Assembly: GCF_900102015.1 (NCBI RefSeq)
Contig: NZ_FNAT01000005.1
Span: forward strand, 173,273 to 237,272
Reading direction: 5' to 3'
Length of the DNA: 64,000 bases
Origin: Limimaricola pyoseonensis
GTDB taxonomy: Bacteria; Pseudomonadota; Alphaproteobacteria; Rhodobacterales; Rhodobacteraceae
Below are positions 17,108-25,372 of this stretch, in pieces; the stretch's first letter is position 1; every line of letters begins with the position of its first letter. The notes beneath the pieces are model-generated. The model searched no databases, was not told where the DNA came from, and saw only the letters and a list, made by a program, of their open reading frames with translations. Both the position numbers and the translations under genes were made by a program.

Positions 17108-17434
17108 CTAGGGCGCCGAATAGGCCTTCGCGATCTCGCCCGCCTTTTCCTGCATCGCTGTGAACTCCGCCGTGGTGAAGGCCTGCACGGTCTTGAACCC
17201 CTCGACCGCCCCGCTCGCCCCGGCCGCCATCAGCCCGGCGATCAGGTCGCTCACCTCGTCGATCGTCACCTCGATCGAGAAATCGGTCTCTCCGGTGGTC
17301 AGGAAGTAGCGCTCCAGCCGGCCGCCGGCGGCCTCGACGACGGCGCGGGCGGCGGCCTCGCGGTCGCTGGGCTTGGCGATCATCCCCTTCAGGGCGGATG
17401 CGGAATATCGACCTGTCACGATGTATCTCGGCAT
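17108..17434 (-). CDS. GYD-domain protein
   Basis: A 108-residue small soluble protein of the GYD family, which has a ferredoxin-like fold of unknown function. It opens MPRYIVTGRYSASALKGMI, the typical first strand and helix. TTGETDFSIEVTIDEVSDLI and GFKTVQAFTTAEF match the remaining strands. A GAGGAGG site lies 6 bases before ATG 17434. It is monocistronic, between the terminators of infC and the OmpA-family gene. No catalytic residue can be named. Confidence 0.85.
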   Translation of the reverse strand: MPRYIVTGRYSASALKGMIAKPSDREAAARAVVEAAGGRLERYFLTTGETDFSIEVTIDEVSDLIAGLMAAGASGAVEGFKTVQAFTTAEFTAMQEKAGEIAKAYSAP

Positions 17435-17587
17435 TTCGGCCTCCTCGGATCAGCCTGGATGGCAAAGCGCGGCCGGGCATGACGCCCGCCCGTCTGGTCC
17501 CGCAGCCCCGTGACGGCGATCCTATCACGAATGAAGGCCGTGGCGGGCCGGGATCGGCGTCGCCCGGCCCGCCATGAGCAACAGCGC

Positions 17588-17619
17588 AAAAAAGACGGGC
17601 CGCCCGAGGGCGGCCCGTC
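17588..17619 (-). terminator. Intrinsic terminator after the OmpA-family gene (minus strand)
   Basis: An 11-bp stem (GACGGGCCGCC / GGCGGCCCGTC) with a CGAG loop. Read on the minus strand it is followed by six T residues (A-run at 17588-17593), 21 bases past the stop of the gene at 17641. Confidence 0.92.
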
Positions 17620-17640
17620 ATCGTCACCATATCCGGCGGA

Positions 17641-19938
17641 TCACTGCGCCGCGGCGGTCTGCAGAAGCGGCGTGATCCGGCGCACCGTCGCGCGGCGGTT
17701 GGCCTGCTCGGCGGTCTGCGACTCGACCTTCAGGAAGGATTCGCCGTAGCCCTGCACCACGAGGTTCTCGGGCGCGATGTCGAAGGTCTCGGTCAGCGCC
17801 AGCGCCACCGTCTCGGCCCGCCGGTCGGAGAGCGCGAGGTTGTAGGCGGCATCGCCCACCGCGTCGGTGTGACCCTCGATCAGGAACACCTCGCGCGGGT
17901 TCTCGCGCAGGAACTCCTCGATCAGCAGGCCCAGATCGACCAGCGCGTCGGTCTGCTCGGGTCGCAGCGCCGCCGAACCGGTGTCGAAGGTCAGCGTGTC
18001 GAGGTCGATCGCCGGCACCAGCTGGCGCACCGGTTCGATCTCGCGCACCTGCCGCAGGCTGTAGCTGCGGCCGGTGTCGGCCACCGCCCCGGCCCGCAGC
18101 GCCTGCAGCAGCGCCTCGCGGTCCGCCTCGCGCGCCGACAGCGTCACCGGGCGCGGCTCGATCTCGCGCAGGCTGCGGATGTCGACCGGCTCGGCCTGGG
18201 CGAGGTCGTCGAACAGCTCGATCTCGGTGCCGTCCGCGAAGATCCGGCTGCGGCGCAGCACGCGGCCCTGCGCGTCGCGGATCGTCACCACCTTGGTGCC
18301 GTCCTCGCGCAGCAGCGTCGTGCGGGTCGAGCCGTCCGAGAAGGTCTCGGTGCGCAGGTCGGCGCCGGGCTGGCGCAGCAGCGCGTCGTCGTCGCGGTAG
18401 ATCGTCAGGCCGTTCTCACCCTCGACCACCACGCGGTCGCCGGTGTTGGCCACGACCTCCTGCCCGTTCTTCAGGAGCGAGCCGACCGCGACGGCGCCGA
18501 TGCCCAGCAGAAGCGCCTTCTGGAAGTCGGACATGCCGTCGTCATCCGAGCCGGCCTCGGCGGTCTCGGCGGTCGCGTCGGCCTCGGGCTGCGCGCCGGC
18601 CTCGTCACCGGCCTCGTCCCCGGTCGCCGCATCGGCAGCGGCGGTCGCGGCGACCTCGGTGTCGAACTCCTCGTCGCTCTGGCGCGAGTTGGTCTCGTCG
18701 ATCCGCTCCTCGCTGACCTCGGCTGGCGCGTCCTCGGTCGCGGCGGCCGCGGCGACGGGCTGCGTGTCCTCCACGGTCGGGTCGACCTCGGCCTCGGCCT
18801 CGGCAGCGGTTTCGGCCTCGGTCGCGGCCGGGGCTTCGGCACCGGCTTCGGCGGTCGCCTCGGCTTCGGGTTGCGGGTCGGTCGTCTCGGCCTGCTCCGT
18901 CTCGGCCGTGCTGTCGGCCTCGGTCGCCGCATCCGCTTGCGGCGCGTCGGTCTCCGCGGCCGCATCGGCACCGGCCTCCGCCTGCGCCGCCGGATCGGCC
19001 GGGGCCTCGTCCGTCATCTCCGGCGCGGCCTGCGCGTCGGTGGCCTCGCCGGTGCCGGTCGACTCGGCCTCGGTCGCGGCGGGCGCTTCGGCTTCGGCCG
19101 TCTCGCCGGTCATGTCGGGCTCGGCCGGCGCTTCGGCTTCGGCCGGCGCCTCGGCCGCGGCGGCCGCATCGGTTTCCGTCTCGGCCGGCACGGCTTCGGC
19201 CTCGGCCGGCGCCTCGGCCTGCGCCTCCGGTTCAGCCACGGCTTCCGCCTCGGGCGCGGCGGCCGTGTCGGCCTGCGCCTCGGATGCGGCCTGTTCCTGG
19301 GCCAGGGCCTCGACCTCGGCGGCGAGCGCATCGCGCCGGGCCTGGTCGTCCTGCGCCTCGGTCTCGGCCGGGGCTGCTGCCTCAGCCTCGGCCTGGGCTT
19401 CGGGGGCGGCCTCGGGCGCGGCCTGGGTCTCGGCCGGCACGCTCTCGGCGGCGGCCTCGCCGGCCGGTTCCGCTTCGGCCGGCGCGGCGGGTTCCGCGAC
19501 GGGCTGCTCGGCCGGCGCGGTCGCGGCCGGGTCGGCGGCCTCTTCCGTCACCGCTTCGGCGGGCGCCACACCGGCCGCGGCATCAGCCTCGGGCGCGGCG
19601 CTCGCGGCCGGCGCGGCACCACCGCGCGCTGCATCCAGCGCCGCGGCAATGTCGGCCGGGTCGCCGTCGCGCAGCAGCTCCGGCGTCAGCCCGTAGGGGG
19701 CCAGCGCCCCGGCATCGATCCGGCCAGCGGCCGCCAGCTCGCGCAGCGTCTCGACGTCGAGCTCGAGCAGCGGCAGCCCGGCCTCGGGGCCCTCGGCGCA
19801 GGGCGGCTCGGCGCCGTCGAGGCAGTAGAGCGTGCCGGGCTGGCCGGCGGACTGGGCCTGCGCGATCCCGGCGATCTGCGGCATCATCAGCGACAGGCTG
19901 GCCGCCAGCGCGGTGGTGGTTCGGAAACTTGGTTTCAT
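17641..19938 (-). CDS. Large OmpA-family outer-membrane/peptidoglycan-binding protein
   Basis: A 765-residue exported protein. ATG 19938 (MKPSFRTTTALAASLSLMMP) begins a signal peptide and has AGGAG 8 bases upstream; another ATG at 19944 is too close to that site. After a short Cys-containing segment (TLYCLDGAEPPCAEGP) comes a very long Ala/Glu/Pro region, then a single hydrophobic stretch (ALLLGIGAVAVGSLL). A conserved ~200-residue part follows, and the C-terminus is a clear OmpA domain: LTFDTGSAALRPEQ, FLIEGHTDAVGDAAYN, LSDRRAETV and QGYGESFLKV. That domain binds peptidoglycan, so the protein probably links envelope layers, with the low-complexity part as a flexible spacer. Confidence 0.88.
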   Translation of the reverse strand: MKPSFRTTTALAASLSLMMPQIAGIAQAQSAGQPGTLYCLDGAEPPCAEGPEAGLPLLELDVETLRELAAAGRIDAGALAPYGLTPELLRDGDPADIAAALDAARGGAAPAASAAPEADAAAGVAPAEAVTEEAADPAATAPAEQPVAEPAAPAEAEPAGEAAAESVPAETQAAPEAAPEAQAEAEAAAPAETEAQDDQARRDALAAEVEALAQEQAASEAQADTAAAPEAEAVAEPEAQAEAPAEAEAVPAETETDAAAAAEAPAEAEAPAEPDMTGETAEAEAPAATEAESTGTGEATDAQAAPEMTDEAPADPAAQAEAGADAAAETDAPQADAATEADSTAETEQAETTDPQPEAEATAEAGAEAPAATEAETAAEAEAEVDPTVEDTQPVAAAAATEDAPAEVSEERIDETNSRQSDEEFDTEVAATAAADAATGDEAGDEAGAQPEADATAETAEAGSDDDGMSDFQKALLLGIGAVAVGSLLKNGQEVVANTGDRVVVEGENGLTIYRDDDALLRQPGADLRTETFSDGSTRTTLLREDGTKVVTIRDAQGRVLRRSRIFADGTEIELFDDLAQAEPVDIRSLREIEPRPVTLSAREADREALLQALRAGAVADTGRSYSLRQVREIEPVRQLVPAIDLDTLTFDTGSAALRPEQTDALVDLGLLIEEFLRENPREVFLIEGHTDAVGDAAYNLALSDRRAETVALALTETFDIAPENLVVQGYGESFLKVESQTAEQANRRATVRRITPLLQTAAAQ
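18550..19620 (-). repeat. Low-complexity Ala/Glu/Pro-coding repeat region inside the OmpA-family gene
   Basis: About 350 consecutive residues consist almost only of Ala, Glu, Pro, Thr, Asp and Gln, in irregular units such as AEAPAEAEA, AAPEAEA and TAEAEAP. The DNA is a degenerate repeat of GCCTCGGC/CTCGGC blocks, which can slip during replication, so length variation between strains is expected. Confidence 0.85.
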
Positions 19939-20025
19939 GGACATGGCTCCTTTCGGACCGCCCCCTCGCGGGGGCAGCGTCGCGACTGCAACTCCGGCAG
20001 GGCGCATTCCGGTTCCGCGCGGCCC

Positions 20026-20044
20026 CCGGTTATCCGATAACCGG
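20026..20044. promoter_or_regulatory. 19-bp palindrome in the divergent promoter region
   Basis: CCGGTTATC-C-GATAACCGG, with perfect 9-bp arms around one base. It lies between the OmpA-family gene (start 19938, minus) and the gene at 20183 (plus). GGTTATC/GATAACC half-sites look like those of LacI-type or similar dimeric repressors. The regulator is unknown. Confidence 0.5.
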
Positions 20045-20182
20045 CCGCCATTGCGCCCCGGACGGGCCCCGCCCAACCGAAAATGAGCACCACGCTTGCC
20101 AACTTCCGCCGCAATCGCGCAGGATTTTCCCAACCATCGAGACCGGCCCGGCCCGCCGCCATTCGCATCAACGGAGCGCCCG

Positions 20183-21139
20183 ATGACCCATTCCGCCCCC
20201 GATCTGGAGATCGACCTGACCGGCCTGTCGGACAGGGAATGGCAGACCCGGATCGAGGCGATCGGCGAGGAACACGGCTATTGCGAACCGCTGGGCGAGG
20301 CCGACATGGCGCTGTTCGTCGATGCCGGCCCGCGGCTGCTGGTGACCTTCGAGACCCGCGACGCCATCGCCCGCCGGCCCGACGGCGCGCCGCGCGGCTT
20401 CGACCTGGTGCGCCGCAACGGCTGGTCGCTGCTGGCGCTGATCTCGGATGACGAGGGCTGGTTCCGCACGCCGCAGGTCTGGGGCTATGTCGACCGGCTG
20501 GTCGATGACGGCTTCTTCGAGGATTTCGAGCGCGTGCTGTTCTTCGGCCACCATGCCGGCGGCTACGCGGCCGCGGCCTACTCGGTCGCCGCGCCGGGCG
20601 CGCGGGTGCTGGCGCTGCGCCCCGTCGCCACGCTCGACCCGGCCGTCGCCGGCTGGGACCGGCGCCACCTCGCGCAGCGGCGGCTCGATTTCACCAGCCG
20701 CTACGGCTACGCGCCCGACATGGTCGAGGCGGCGCATGAGGTGCATGTGCTGCACGACCCGCTGCACCCGGCAGACGCGATCCATGCCGCGCTGTTCCGC
20801 CGACCCAACGTCACGCCGTTGCGCGCCGCCCATGCCGGCAGCCGGCTCGAGATGATCCTCGAGGCCGAGGGGCTGGTGGCGCCGCTGATCGAGGCGGCGA
20901 TGGAGGACCGGCTCGACGTCGAGAGCTTCGCCCGGCTGTGGCGCGCCCGCCGCGCGAGCCCGCATTACCTGCGACTGATGCTGCGCCGGCTCGAGGAGGC
21001 CGGGCGCCCCGGCCTGTTGGCGCGGCTCTGCCGGCATGGCCTGACCACGCCCGACGCGGCGCTCTTCGCCCGCAAGCTCGCCGTGCTTCAGGCCGCCGCG
21101 CCGCAGCACCGCTCGCCGCCCGTGCCGCGGGCGGGATGA
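20183..21139 (+). CDS. Uncharacterised alpha/beta-hydrolase-like protein lacking a nucleophile serine
   Basis: A 318-residue soluble protein of a Rhodobacteraceae family that I cannot assign. I recall relatives being labelled phosphoadenosine phosphosulfate reductase in databases, but no such motif is visible here. The middle part, [23 protein letters not shown] (with [12 protein letters not shown] following), looks like a strand, nucleophile elbow and helix of an alpha/beta-hydrolase; however, the GxSxG serine position reads Ala. A distinct helical C-terminal ~80 residues ([21 protein letters not shown]) follows. GGAG is 6 bases before ATG 20183, so the frame starting at 20096 is not used. 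It precedes pyrC by about 50 bases and may be co-transcribed. Confidence 0.7.
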   Translation: MTHSAPDLEIDLTGLSDREWQTRIEAIGEEHGYCEPLGEADMALFVDAGPRLLVTFETRDAIARRPDGAPRGFDLVRRNGWSLLALISDDEGWFRTPQVWGYVDRLVDDGFFEDFERVLFFGHHAGGYAAAAYSVAAPGARVLALRPVATLDPAVAGWDRRHLAQRRLDFTSRYGYAPDMVEAAHEVHVLHDPLHPADAIHAALFRRPNVTPLRAAHAGSRLEMILEAEGLVAPLIEAAMEDRLDVESFARLWRARRASPHYLRLMLRRLEEAGRPGLLARLCRHGLTTPDAALFARKLAVLQAAAPQHRSPPVPRAG

Positions 21140-21188
21140 ATGCGCCGCCCGCAGCCGTGACCTATGGTCAGGACCGGCGGGCGGGTGT

Positions 21189-22253
21189 ATGGCCCGTGCC
21201 ATGAAAGACGCGCATCTCGACCGGATCACGATCCGCCGCCCCGACGATTGGCACCTGCACCTGCGCGACGGCGCGATGCTCAAGGCCGTCGCCCCCGAAA
21301 GCGCCCGGCATTTCGGCCGCGCCATCGTCATGCCGAACCTCGTGCCGCCGGTGGTCACAGCCGCGCAGGCCGAGGCCTATCGCGACCGCATCCGCGCCGC
21401 CCTGCCCGAGGGCAGCCGCTTCACGCCGCTGATGACGCTCTACCTCACCGAGGAGACCGACCCGGCCGAGGTGCGCCGCGCGCATCAGCAGGGCATAGCC
21501 ACGGCGGTGAAGCTCTACCCGGCCGGCGCCACCACCAACTCGGCCTCCGGCGTGCGCGACTTCGACCGCGTGCGCCCGGTGCTCGAGACCATGGCCGAGA
21601 TCGGCATGCCGCTCTGCGTGCATGGCGAGGTGACGGACCCGGCGATCGACATCTTCGACCGCGAGGCGGTGTTCATCGAGCGCGTGCTGAAGCCGATCCG
21701 CAAGAAGACCCCGGACCTGCGCATCGTGATGGAGCACGTCACCACGGCCGACGCCGTCGACTACGTGCGCGACAGCCCGAAGAACCTCGCCGCGACGATC
21801 ACCACGCATCACCTGATCATCAACCGCAACCACATCCTGGCGGGCGGCATCCGGCCGCATTTCTACTGCCTGCCGGTAGCCAAGCGCGAACGCCACCGCG
21901 TGGCGCTGGTGCAGGCGGCGGTGTCGGGCGATCCGCGCTTCTTCCTCGGCACCGACAGCGCGCCGCACAGCGACCCGGCCAAGCTGCAGCCCTGCGGCTG
22001 CGCCGGCATCTTCACCGCGCCCAACACGCTGTCCTGCCTGGCCGAGGTGTTCGAGGCGGCGGGCCGGCTGAACCATCTCGAGGCCTTCGCCGCGCTGAAC
22101 GGCGCGCGCTTCTACCGGCTGCCGGTCAACGAGGACACGGTGACGCTCGTGAAGGGCGCGCCCGTCGCCTACCCCGCGAAGATCGAGACCGGCGACGGCC
22201 CGGTCACCGTCTTCGACCCCGGCTTCCCGCTGCATTGGCGCGTCGAAGACTGA
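21189..22253 (+). CDS. pyrC: Dihydroorotase
   Basis: A 354-residue class II dihydroorotase, the enzyme that cyclises carbamoyl aspartate to dihydroorotate in pyrimidine synthesis. The metal-binding [10 protein letters not shown] block (HxH), the carbamylated-lysine segment [24 protein letters not shown] and the catalytic Asp segment FLGTDSAPH are all present. The start could be ATG 21189 or ATG 21201 (MKDAHLDR); neither has a clear ribosome site. pyrE follows after 22 bases in the same operon. Confidence 0.96.
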   Translation: MARAMKDAHLDRITIRRPDDWHLHLRDGAMLKAVAPESARHFGRAIVMPNLVPPVVTAAQAEAYRDRIRAALPEGSRFTPLMTLYLTEETDPAEVRRAHQQGIATAVKLYPAGATTNSASGVRDFDRVRPVLETMAEIGMPLCVHGEVTDPAIDIFDREAVFIERVLKPIRKKTPDLRIVMEHVTTADAVDYVRDSPKNLAATITTHHLIINRNHILAGGIRPHFYCLPVAKRERHRVALVQAAVSGDPRFFLGTDSAPHSDPAKLQPCGCAGIFTAPNTLSCLAEVFEAAGRLNHLEAFAALNGARFYRLPVNEDTVTLVKGAPVAYPAKIETGDGPVTVFDPGFPLHWRVED

Positions 22254-22275
22254 TCCCCACGACGAAGAGACAGAC

Positions 22276-22950
22276 ATGATTCCCACCGGCTACCCCCCGA
22301 AGGACGAGATCGCGCGGCTGACCGCCCGGATGCTGCTGGAGATCGGCGCGGTCCAGTTCAACGCGGCCGAGCCCTTCACCCATGCCTCCGGCAAGCAGGC
22401 GCCGACCTATGTCGACTGCCGCAAGCTGATCTCCTTCCCGCGCATCCGCGCCACGGTGATGGATTTCCTCGCCGTATCGATCATGCGCGAGGCGGGCTTC
22501 GAGGCCTTCGACAATATCGCCGGCGGCGAGACGGCGGGCATCCCCTTCGCCGCCATGGTGGCCGAGCGCATGGCGCTTCCGATGAGCTACGTGCGCAAGA
22601 AGCCCAAGGGCTACGGCCGCAACGCCCGGATCGAGGGCGCGATGTCGGAAGGCCAGCGCGCGCTGCTGGTTGAGGACCTGACCACCGATGGCGGCTCGAA
22701 GCTGAGCTTCGTCGAGGCGATCCGCGAGACCGGCGCCACCTGCGACTGGACGGCGGTGATCTTCTACTACGGCATCTTCGAGGGCGTGACCGAGGCGCTG
22801 GCCGAGAAGGGCATCGGGCTCATTCACCTGTGCACCTGGTGGGACGTTCTGGCGGAGGCGCGCGCGTCGGAGGCCTTCGACGCAGCCACGCTCGACGAGG
22901 TCGAGCGTTACCTGCGCGACCCCGCCGGCTGGGCCGCCTCGCGTGGCTGA
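22276..22950 (+). CDS. pyrE: Orotate phosphoribosyltransferase
   Basis: A 224-residue enzyme joining orotate to PRPP to make OMP, the step after dihydroorotate oxidation. The PRPP loop is [31 protein letters not shown] near the N-terminus and [17 protein letters not shown] form the orotate and flexible-loop regions. It follows pyrC directly, and dnaB lies downstream after a stretch with strong dyads. A GC-rich hairpin begins 10 bases after its stop. Confidence 0.97.
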   Translation: MIPTGYPPKDEIARLTARMLLEIGAVQFNAAEPFTHASGKQAPTYVDCRKLISFPRIRATVMDFLAVSIMREAGFEAFDNIAGGETAGIPFAAMVAERMALPMSYVRKKPKGYGRNARIEGAMSEGQRALLVEDLTTDGGSKLSFVEAIRETGATCDWTAVIFYYGIFEGVTEALAEKGIGLIHLCTWWDVLAEARASEAFDAATLDEVERYLRDPAGWAASRG

Positions 22951-22960
22951 GATGTGACGC

Positions 22961-22995
22961 CGTGGCGGCAATCCGCTGGCCGGATTGCCGCCACG
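22961..22995 (+). terminator. 15-bp hairpin after pyrE
   Basis: A perfect 15-bp stem (CGTGGCGGCAATCCG, 22961-22975, with its complement 22981-22995) and a five-base loop. It lacks a T-run, but its stability and position suggest it ends the pyrC-pyrE transcript. A second dyad, GTCAACA-AGA-TGTTGAC (22995-23011), abuts it. Confidence 0.6.
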
Positions 22996-23051
22996 TCAAC
23001 AAGATGTTGACCTGCGGGAGAGTGTCGGGCCAAGATGTGGCAGGGGCCGGC

Positions 23052-23086
23052 TTTCCCACAACTTGTCCACAGGCTTATACAAGTTG
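23052..23086 (+). promoter_or_regulatory. DnaA-box-like pair inside a dyad upstream of dnaB
   Basis: TTTCCCACA (23052-23060) and TTGTCCACA (23063-23071) each differ by one base from the DnaA box TTWTNCACA. The second lies in a perfect dyad, CAACTTGT (23059-23066) / ACAAGTTG (23079-23086), whose 12-base spacer ends in TTAT, giving a possible -10 TTATAC. The site is 76-110 bases before the dnaB ATG. Confidence 0.45.
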
Positions 23087-23161
23087 CGTCCCCGCCCCGG
23101 CGCTGTCTATCAGCGAGGTCACGCGGCGCGCAGGCGCCACGACGGGCAAAGGGTGACGGCA

Positions 23162-24658
23162 ATGAACGAGATCACGACTTTCCGGCCGGGCGAGGTCGAA
23201 GAGGCAAAGCCCGACCCGTTGCCGCATTCGATCGAGGCCGAGCAGCAGCTGCTGGGCGCGATCCTGATCAACAACGATGTCTTCGACCGGATCGCGATGA
23301 TCGTGTCGAAGGATCACTTCTACGACCCGGTCCACGCCCGCATCTTCGACGTCGCGGCCCAGCGCATCGCCAAGAACGCGCTGGCCTCGCCGGTGACGCT
23401 CAAGACCTTCCTCGAGGATGACGAGGGGCTGAAGGAGCTGGGCGGCCCGGCCTATCTCGCCCGCCTCGCCGGTGCGGCGATCTCGGGCTTCGCGGCGCGC
23501 GACTACGCGCAGATGATCTACGACCTCGCGATTCGCCGCGAGCTGATCCAGCTCGGCCGCGACATCGCCGACCGCGCCGCCAAGGTCGAGGTCTCCTCCG
23601 AGCCCAAGGAGCAGATCGTCGAGGCCGAGCAGAAGCTCTACAAGCTGGCCGAGCAGGGCACCTCCGAGAGCGGCTTCCAGTCCTTCCTGCGCGCCGTGAC
23701 CGACGCGGTGAAGGTCGCCAACGCCGCCTACCAGCGCGACGGCGGCCTCGCCGGCGTCTCGACCGGCCTCGTCGATCTCGACAAGAAGCTCGGCGGCCTG
23801 CACCGCTCGGACCTTCTGATCCTCGCCGGCCGCCCCTCGATGGGCAAGACGTCGCTCGCGACCAACATCGCCTTCAACATCGCCAAGGCCTACAAGCGCG
23901 GCACCATGCCCGACGGCTCGGAGGGCGCGATCAACGGCGGCGTGGTGGGCTTCTACAGCCTCGAGATGTCGGCCGAGCAGCTCGCCGCCCGTATCCTGTC
24001 GGAAGCCTCCGAGGTGCCGTCCGAGCAGATCCGCCGCGGCGACATGACCGAGGCCGAGTTCCGCCGCTTCGTCGACGCCGCCAAGCAGCTCGAGAGCTGT
24101 CCGCTCTACATCGACGACACGCCGGCGCTGCCGATCTCGCAGCTTGCCGCCCGCGCGCGGCGGCTCAAGCGGACCCACGGCCTCGACGCGCTCTTCGTCG
24201 ACTACCTGCAGCTGGTGAAGGGCACCGGCAAGGGCGAGAACCGGGTGAACGAGATCTCCGAGATCTCGCAGGGCCTCAAGGCCATCGCCAAGGAACTCGA
24301 CATCCCCGTGGTCGCGCTGTCGCAGCTTTCGCGCCAGGTGGAGAGCCGAGACGACAAGCGGCCGCAGCTGTCGGACCTGCGCGAATCCGGCTCAATCGAG
24401 CAGGACGCCGACGTGGTGATGTTCGTGTTCCGCGAGGAATACTACAAGGAGCGCGAGAAGCCCGGCGACCACGAGATGGACAAGATGGCCGTCTGGCAGG
24501 AAGAAATGGAGCGCCTGCACGGCAAGGCCGAGGTGATCATCGGCAAGCAGCGTCACGGCCCGATCGGTTCGGTCGATCTCAGCTTCGAGGGCCGCTTCAC
24601 CCGCTTCGGCAACCTCATCAAGCCGTGGCAGCAGGAAGGCGGCGCGCGCGACTTCTGA
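23162..24658 (+). CDS. dnaB: Replicative DNA helicase DnaB
   Basis: A 498-residue hexameric helicase that unwinds DNA at the replication fork. The N-terminal primase-binding domain (PHSIEAEQQLLGAILINN) and the RecA-like C-domain are complete: Walker A GRPSMGKTSLATNIA, SLEMSAEQLAARIL, the Walker B segment ALFVDYLQLVKG, and the arginine-finger region DLRESGSIEQDADVVMFVFR. The frame is open further upstream, but ATG 23162 (MNEITTFRPGE) gives the usual N-terminus. No intein or insertion is present. Possible DnaA-binding sequences precede it. Confidence 0.97.
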   Translation: MNEITTFRPGEVEEAKPDPLPHSIEAEQQLLGAILINNDVFDRIAMIVSKDHFYDPVHARIFDVAAQRIAKNALASPVTLKTFLEDDEGLKELGGPAYLARLAGAAISGFAARDYAQMIYDLAIRRELIQLGRDIADRAAKVEVSSEPKEQIVEAEQKLYKLAEQGTSESGFQSFLRAVTDAVKVANAAYQRDGGLAGVSTGLVDLDKKLGGLHRSDLLILAGRPSMGKTSLATNIAFNIAKAYKRGTMPDGSEGAINGGVVGFYSLEMSAEQLAARILSEASEVPSEQIRRGDMTEAEFRRFVDAAKQLESCPLYIDDTPALPISQLAARARRLKRTHGLDALFVDYLQLVKGTGKGENRVNEISEISQGLKAIAKELDIPVVALSQLSRQVESRDDKRPQLSDLRESGSIEQDADVVMFVFREEYYKEREKPGDHEMDKMAVWQEEMERLHGKAEVIIGKQRHGPIGSVDLSFEGRFTRFGNLIKPWQQEGGARDF

Positions 24659-24829
24659 TCGCGTGCCAAGCCGCGGCGTCAGATCCGCGTATTTTTAGAA
24701 AGAAGTTGCGAGGAGCGCGTGGTCGCTCCCCGTTTCGTGATGTGCCCTGCCCCGCCGCGATATGCGAGGAGATGGGCAAAGGGGGTTCCTGTCAGGACTG
24801 GGGCAACGGGACTGAGAAGGACGACGACC

Positions 24830-25372
24830 ATGACCATCACCCGCCGCGGCCTGCTGCTCGCCGCGCTGACCACGCCGATCGCGCGGCCGCTCGCGGCCCA
24901 GGCCCGCGCCGAGCTGCTGCCGCGCGAGGTGCGCGTGCATCCCAGGCTCGGCGTCGGAGACATCTACGTCATTCCCGAAGACTTCCACCTCTACCACATC
25001 CGCCGCCCCGGCGTGGCGATGCGCTACGGCGTCGGCGTCGGGCGCGCGGGGCTGGAGTTCAAGGGCGAGGCCAAGATCGAGCGCAAGGCGGAGTGGCCCT
25101 CCTGGCGGCCGACCGACGCGATGATCGCGCGCGAGCCCGAGAAATACGCGAAATATTCCGACGGGGTGCCGGGCGGGCCCGACAACCCGCTCGGGGCGCG
25201 GGCGCTCTATCTCTACAAGGACGGGCGCGACACCTATTACCGCATCCACGGCACCACCAACCCCGAGACCATCGGCAGCTCGGTCTCGAACGGCTGCATC
25301 CGCCTGCGCAACGAGGACGTGATGACGCTCTACGAGCAGGTGCCGCTCGGCAGCTGGGTCACGGTGGTCTAG
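24830..25372 (+). CDS. L,D-transpeptidase (YkuD domain) with Tat-type signal
   Basis: A 180-residue periplasmic L,D-transpeptidase that cross-links peptidoglycan or attaches proteins to it. ATG 24830 (AAGGA 8 bases upstream) begins MTITRRGLLLAALTTPIA, a twin-arginine-like signal peptide. The YkuD catalytic motif is complete: H140 in RIHGTTNPETIG, then S153, G155, C156 and R158 in SVSNGCIRLR. The domain fills most of the protein, and no LysM or extra domain is attached. Its stop lies inside the convergent cysG gene (14-base overlap). Confidence 0.92.
   Translation: MTITRRGLLLAALTTPIARPLAAQARAELLPREVRVHPRLGVGDIYVIPEDFHLYHIRRPGVAMRYGVGVGRAGLEFKGEAKIERKAEWPSWRPTDAMIAREPEKYAKYSDGVPGGPDNPLGARALYLYKDGRDTYYRIHGTTNPETIGSSVSNGCIRLRNEDVMTLYEQVPLGSWVTVV

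Noticed and set aside
17869-20040. A 723-codon plus-strand frame opposite the OmpA-family gene
   Set aside because: It is the antisense shadow of the GC-rich Ala/Glu repeat. It reads as Gly/Arg/Leu-rich nonsense with no motif, signal or ribosome site.
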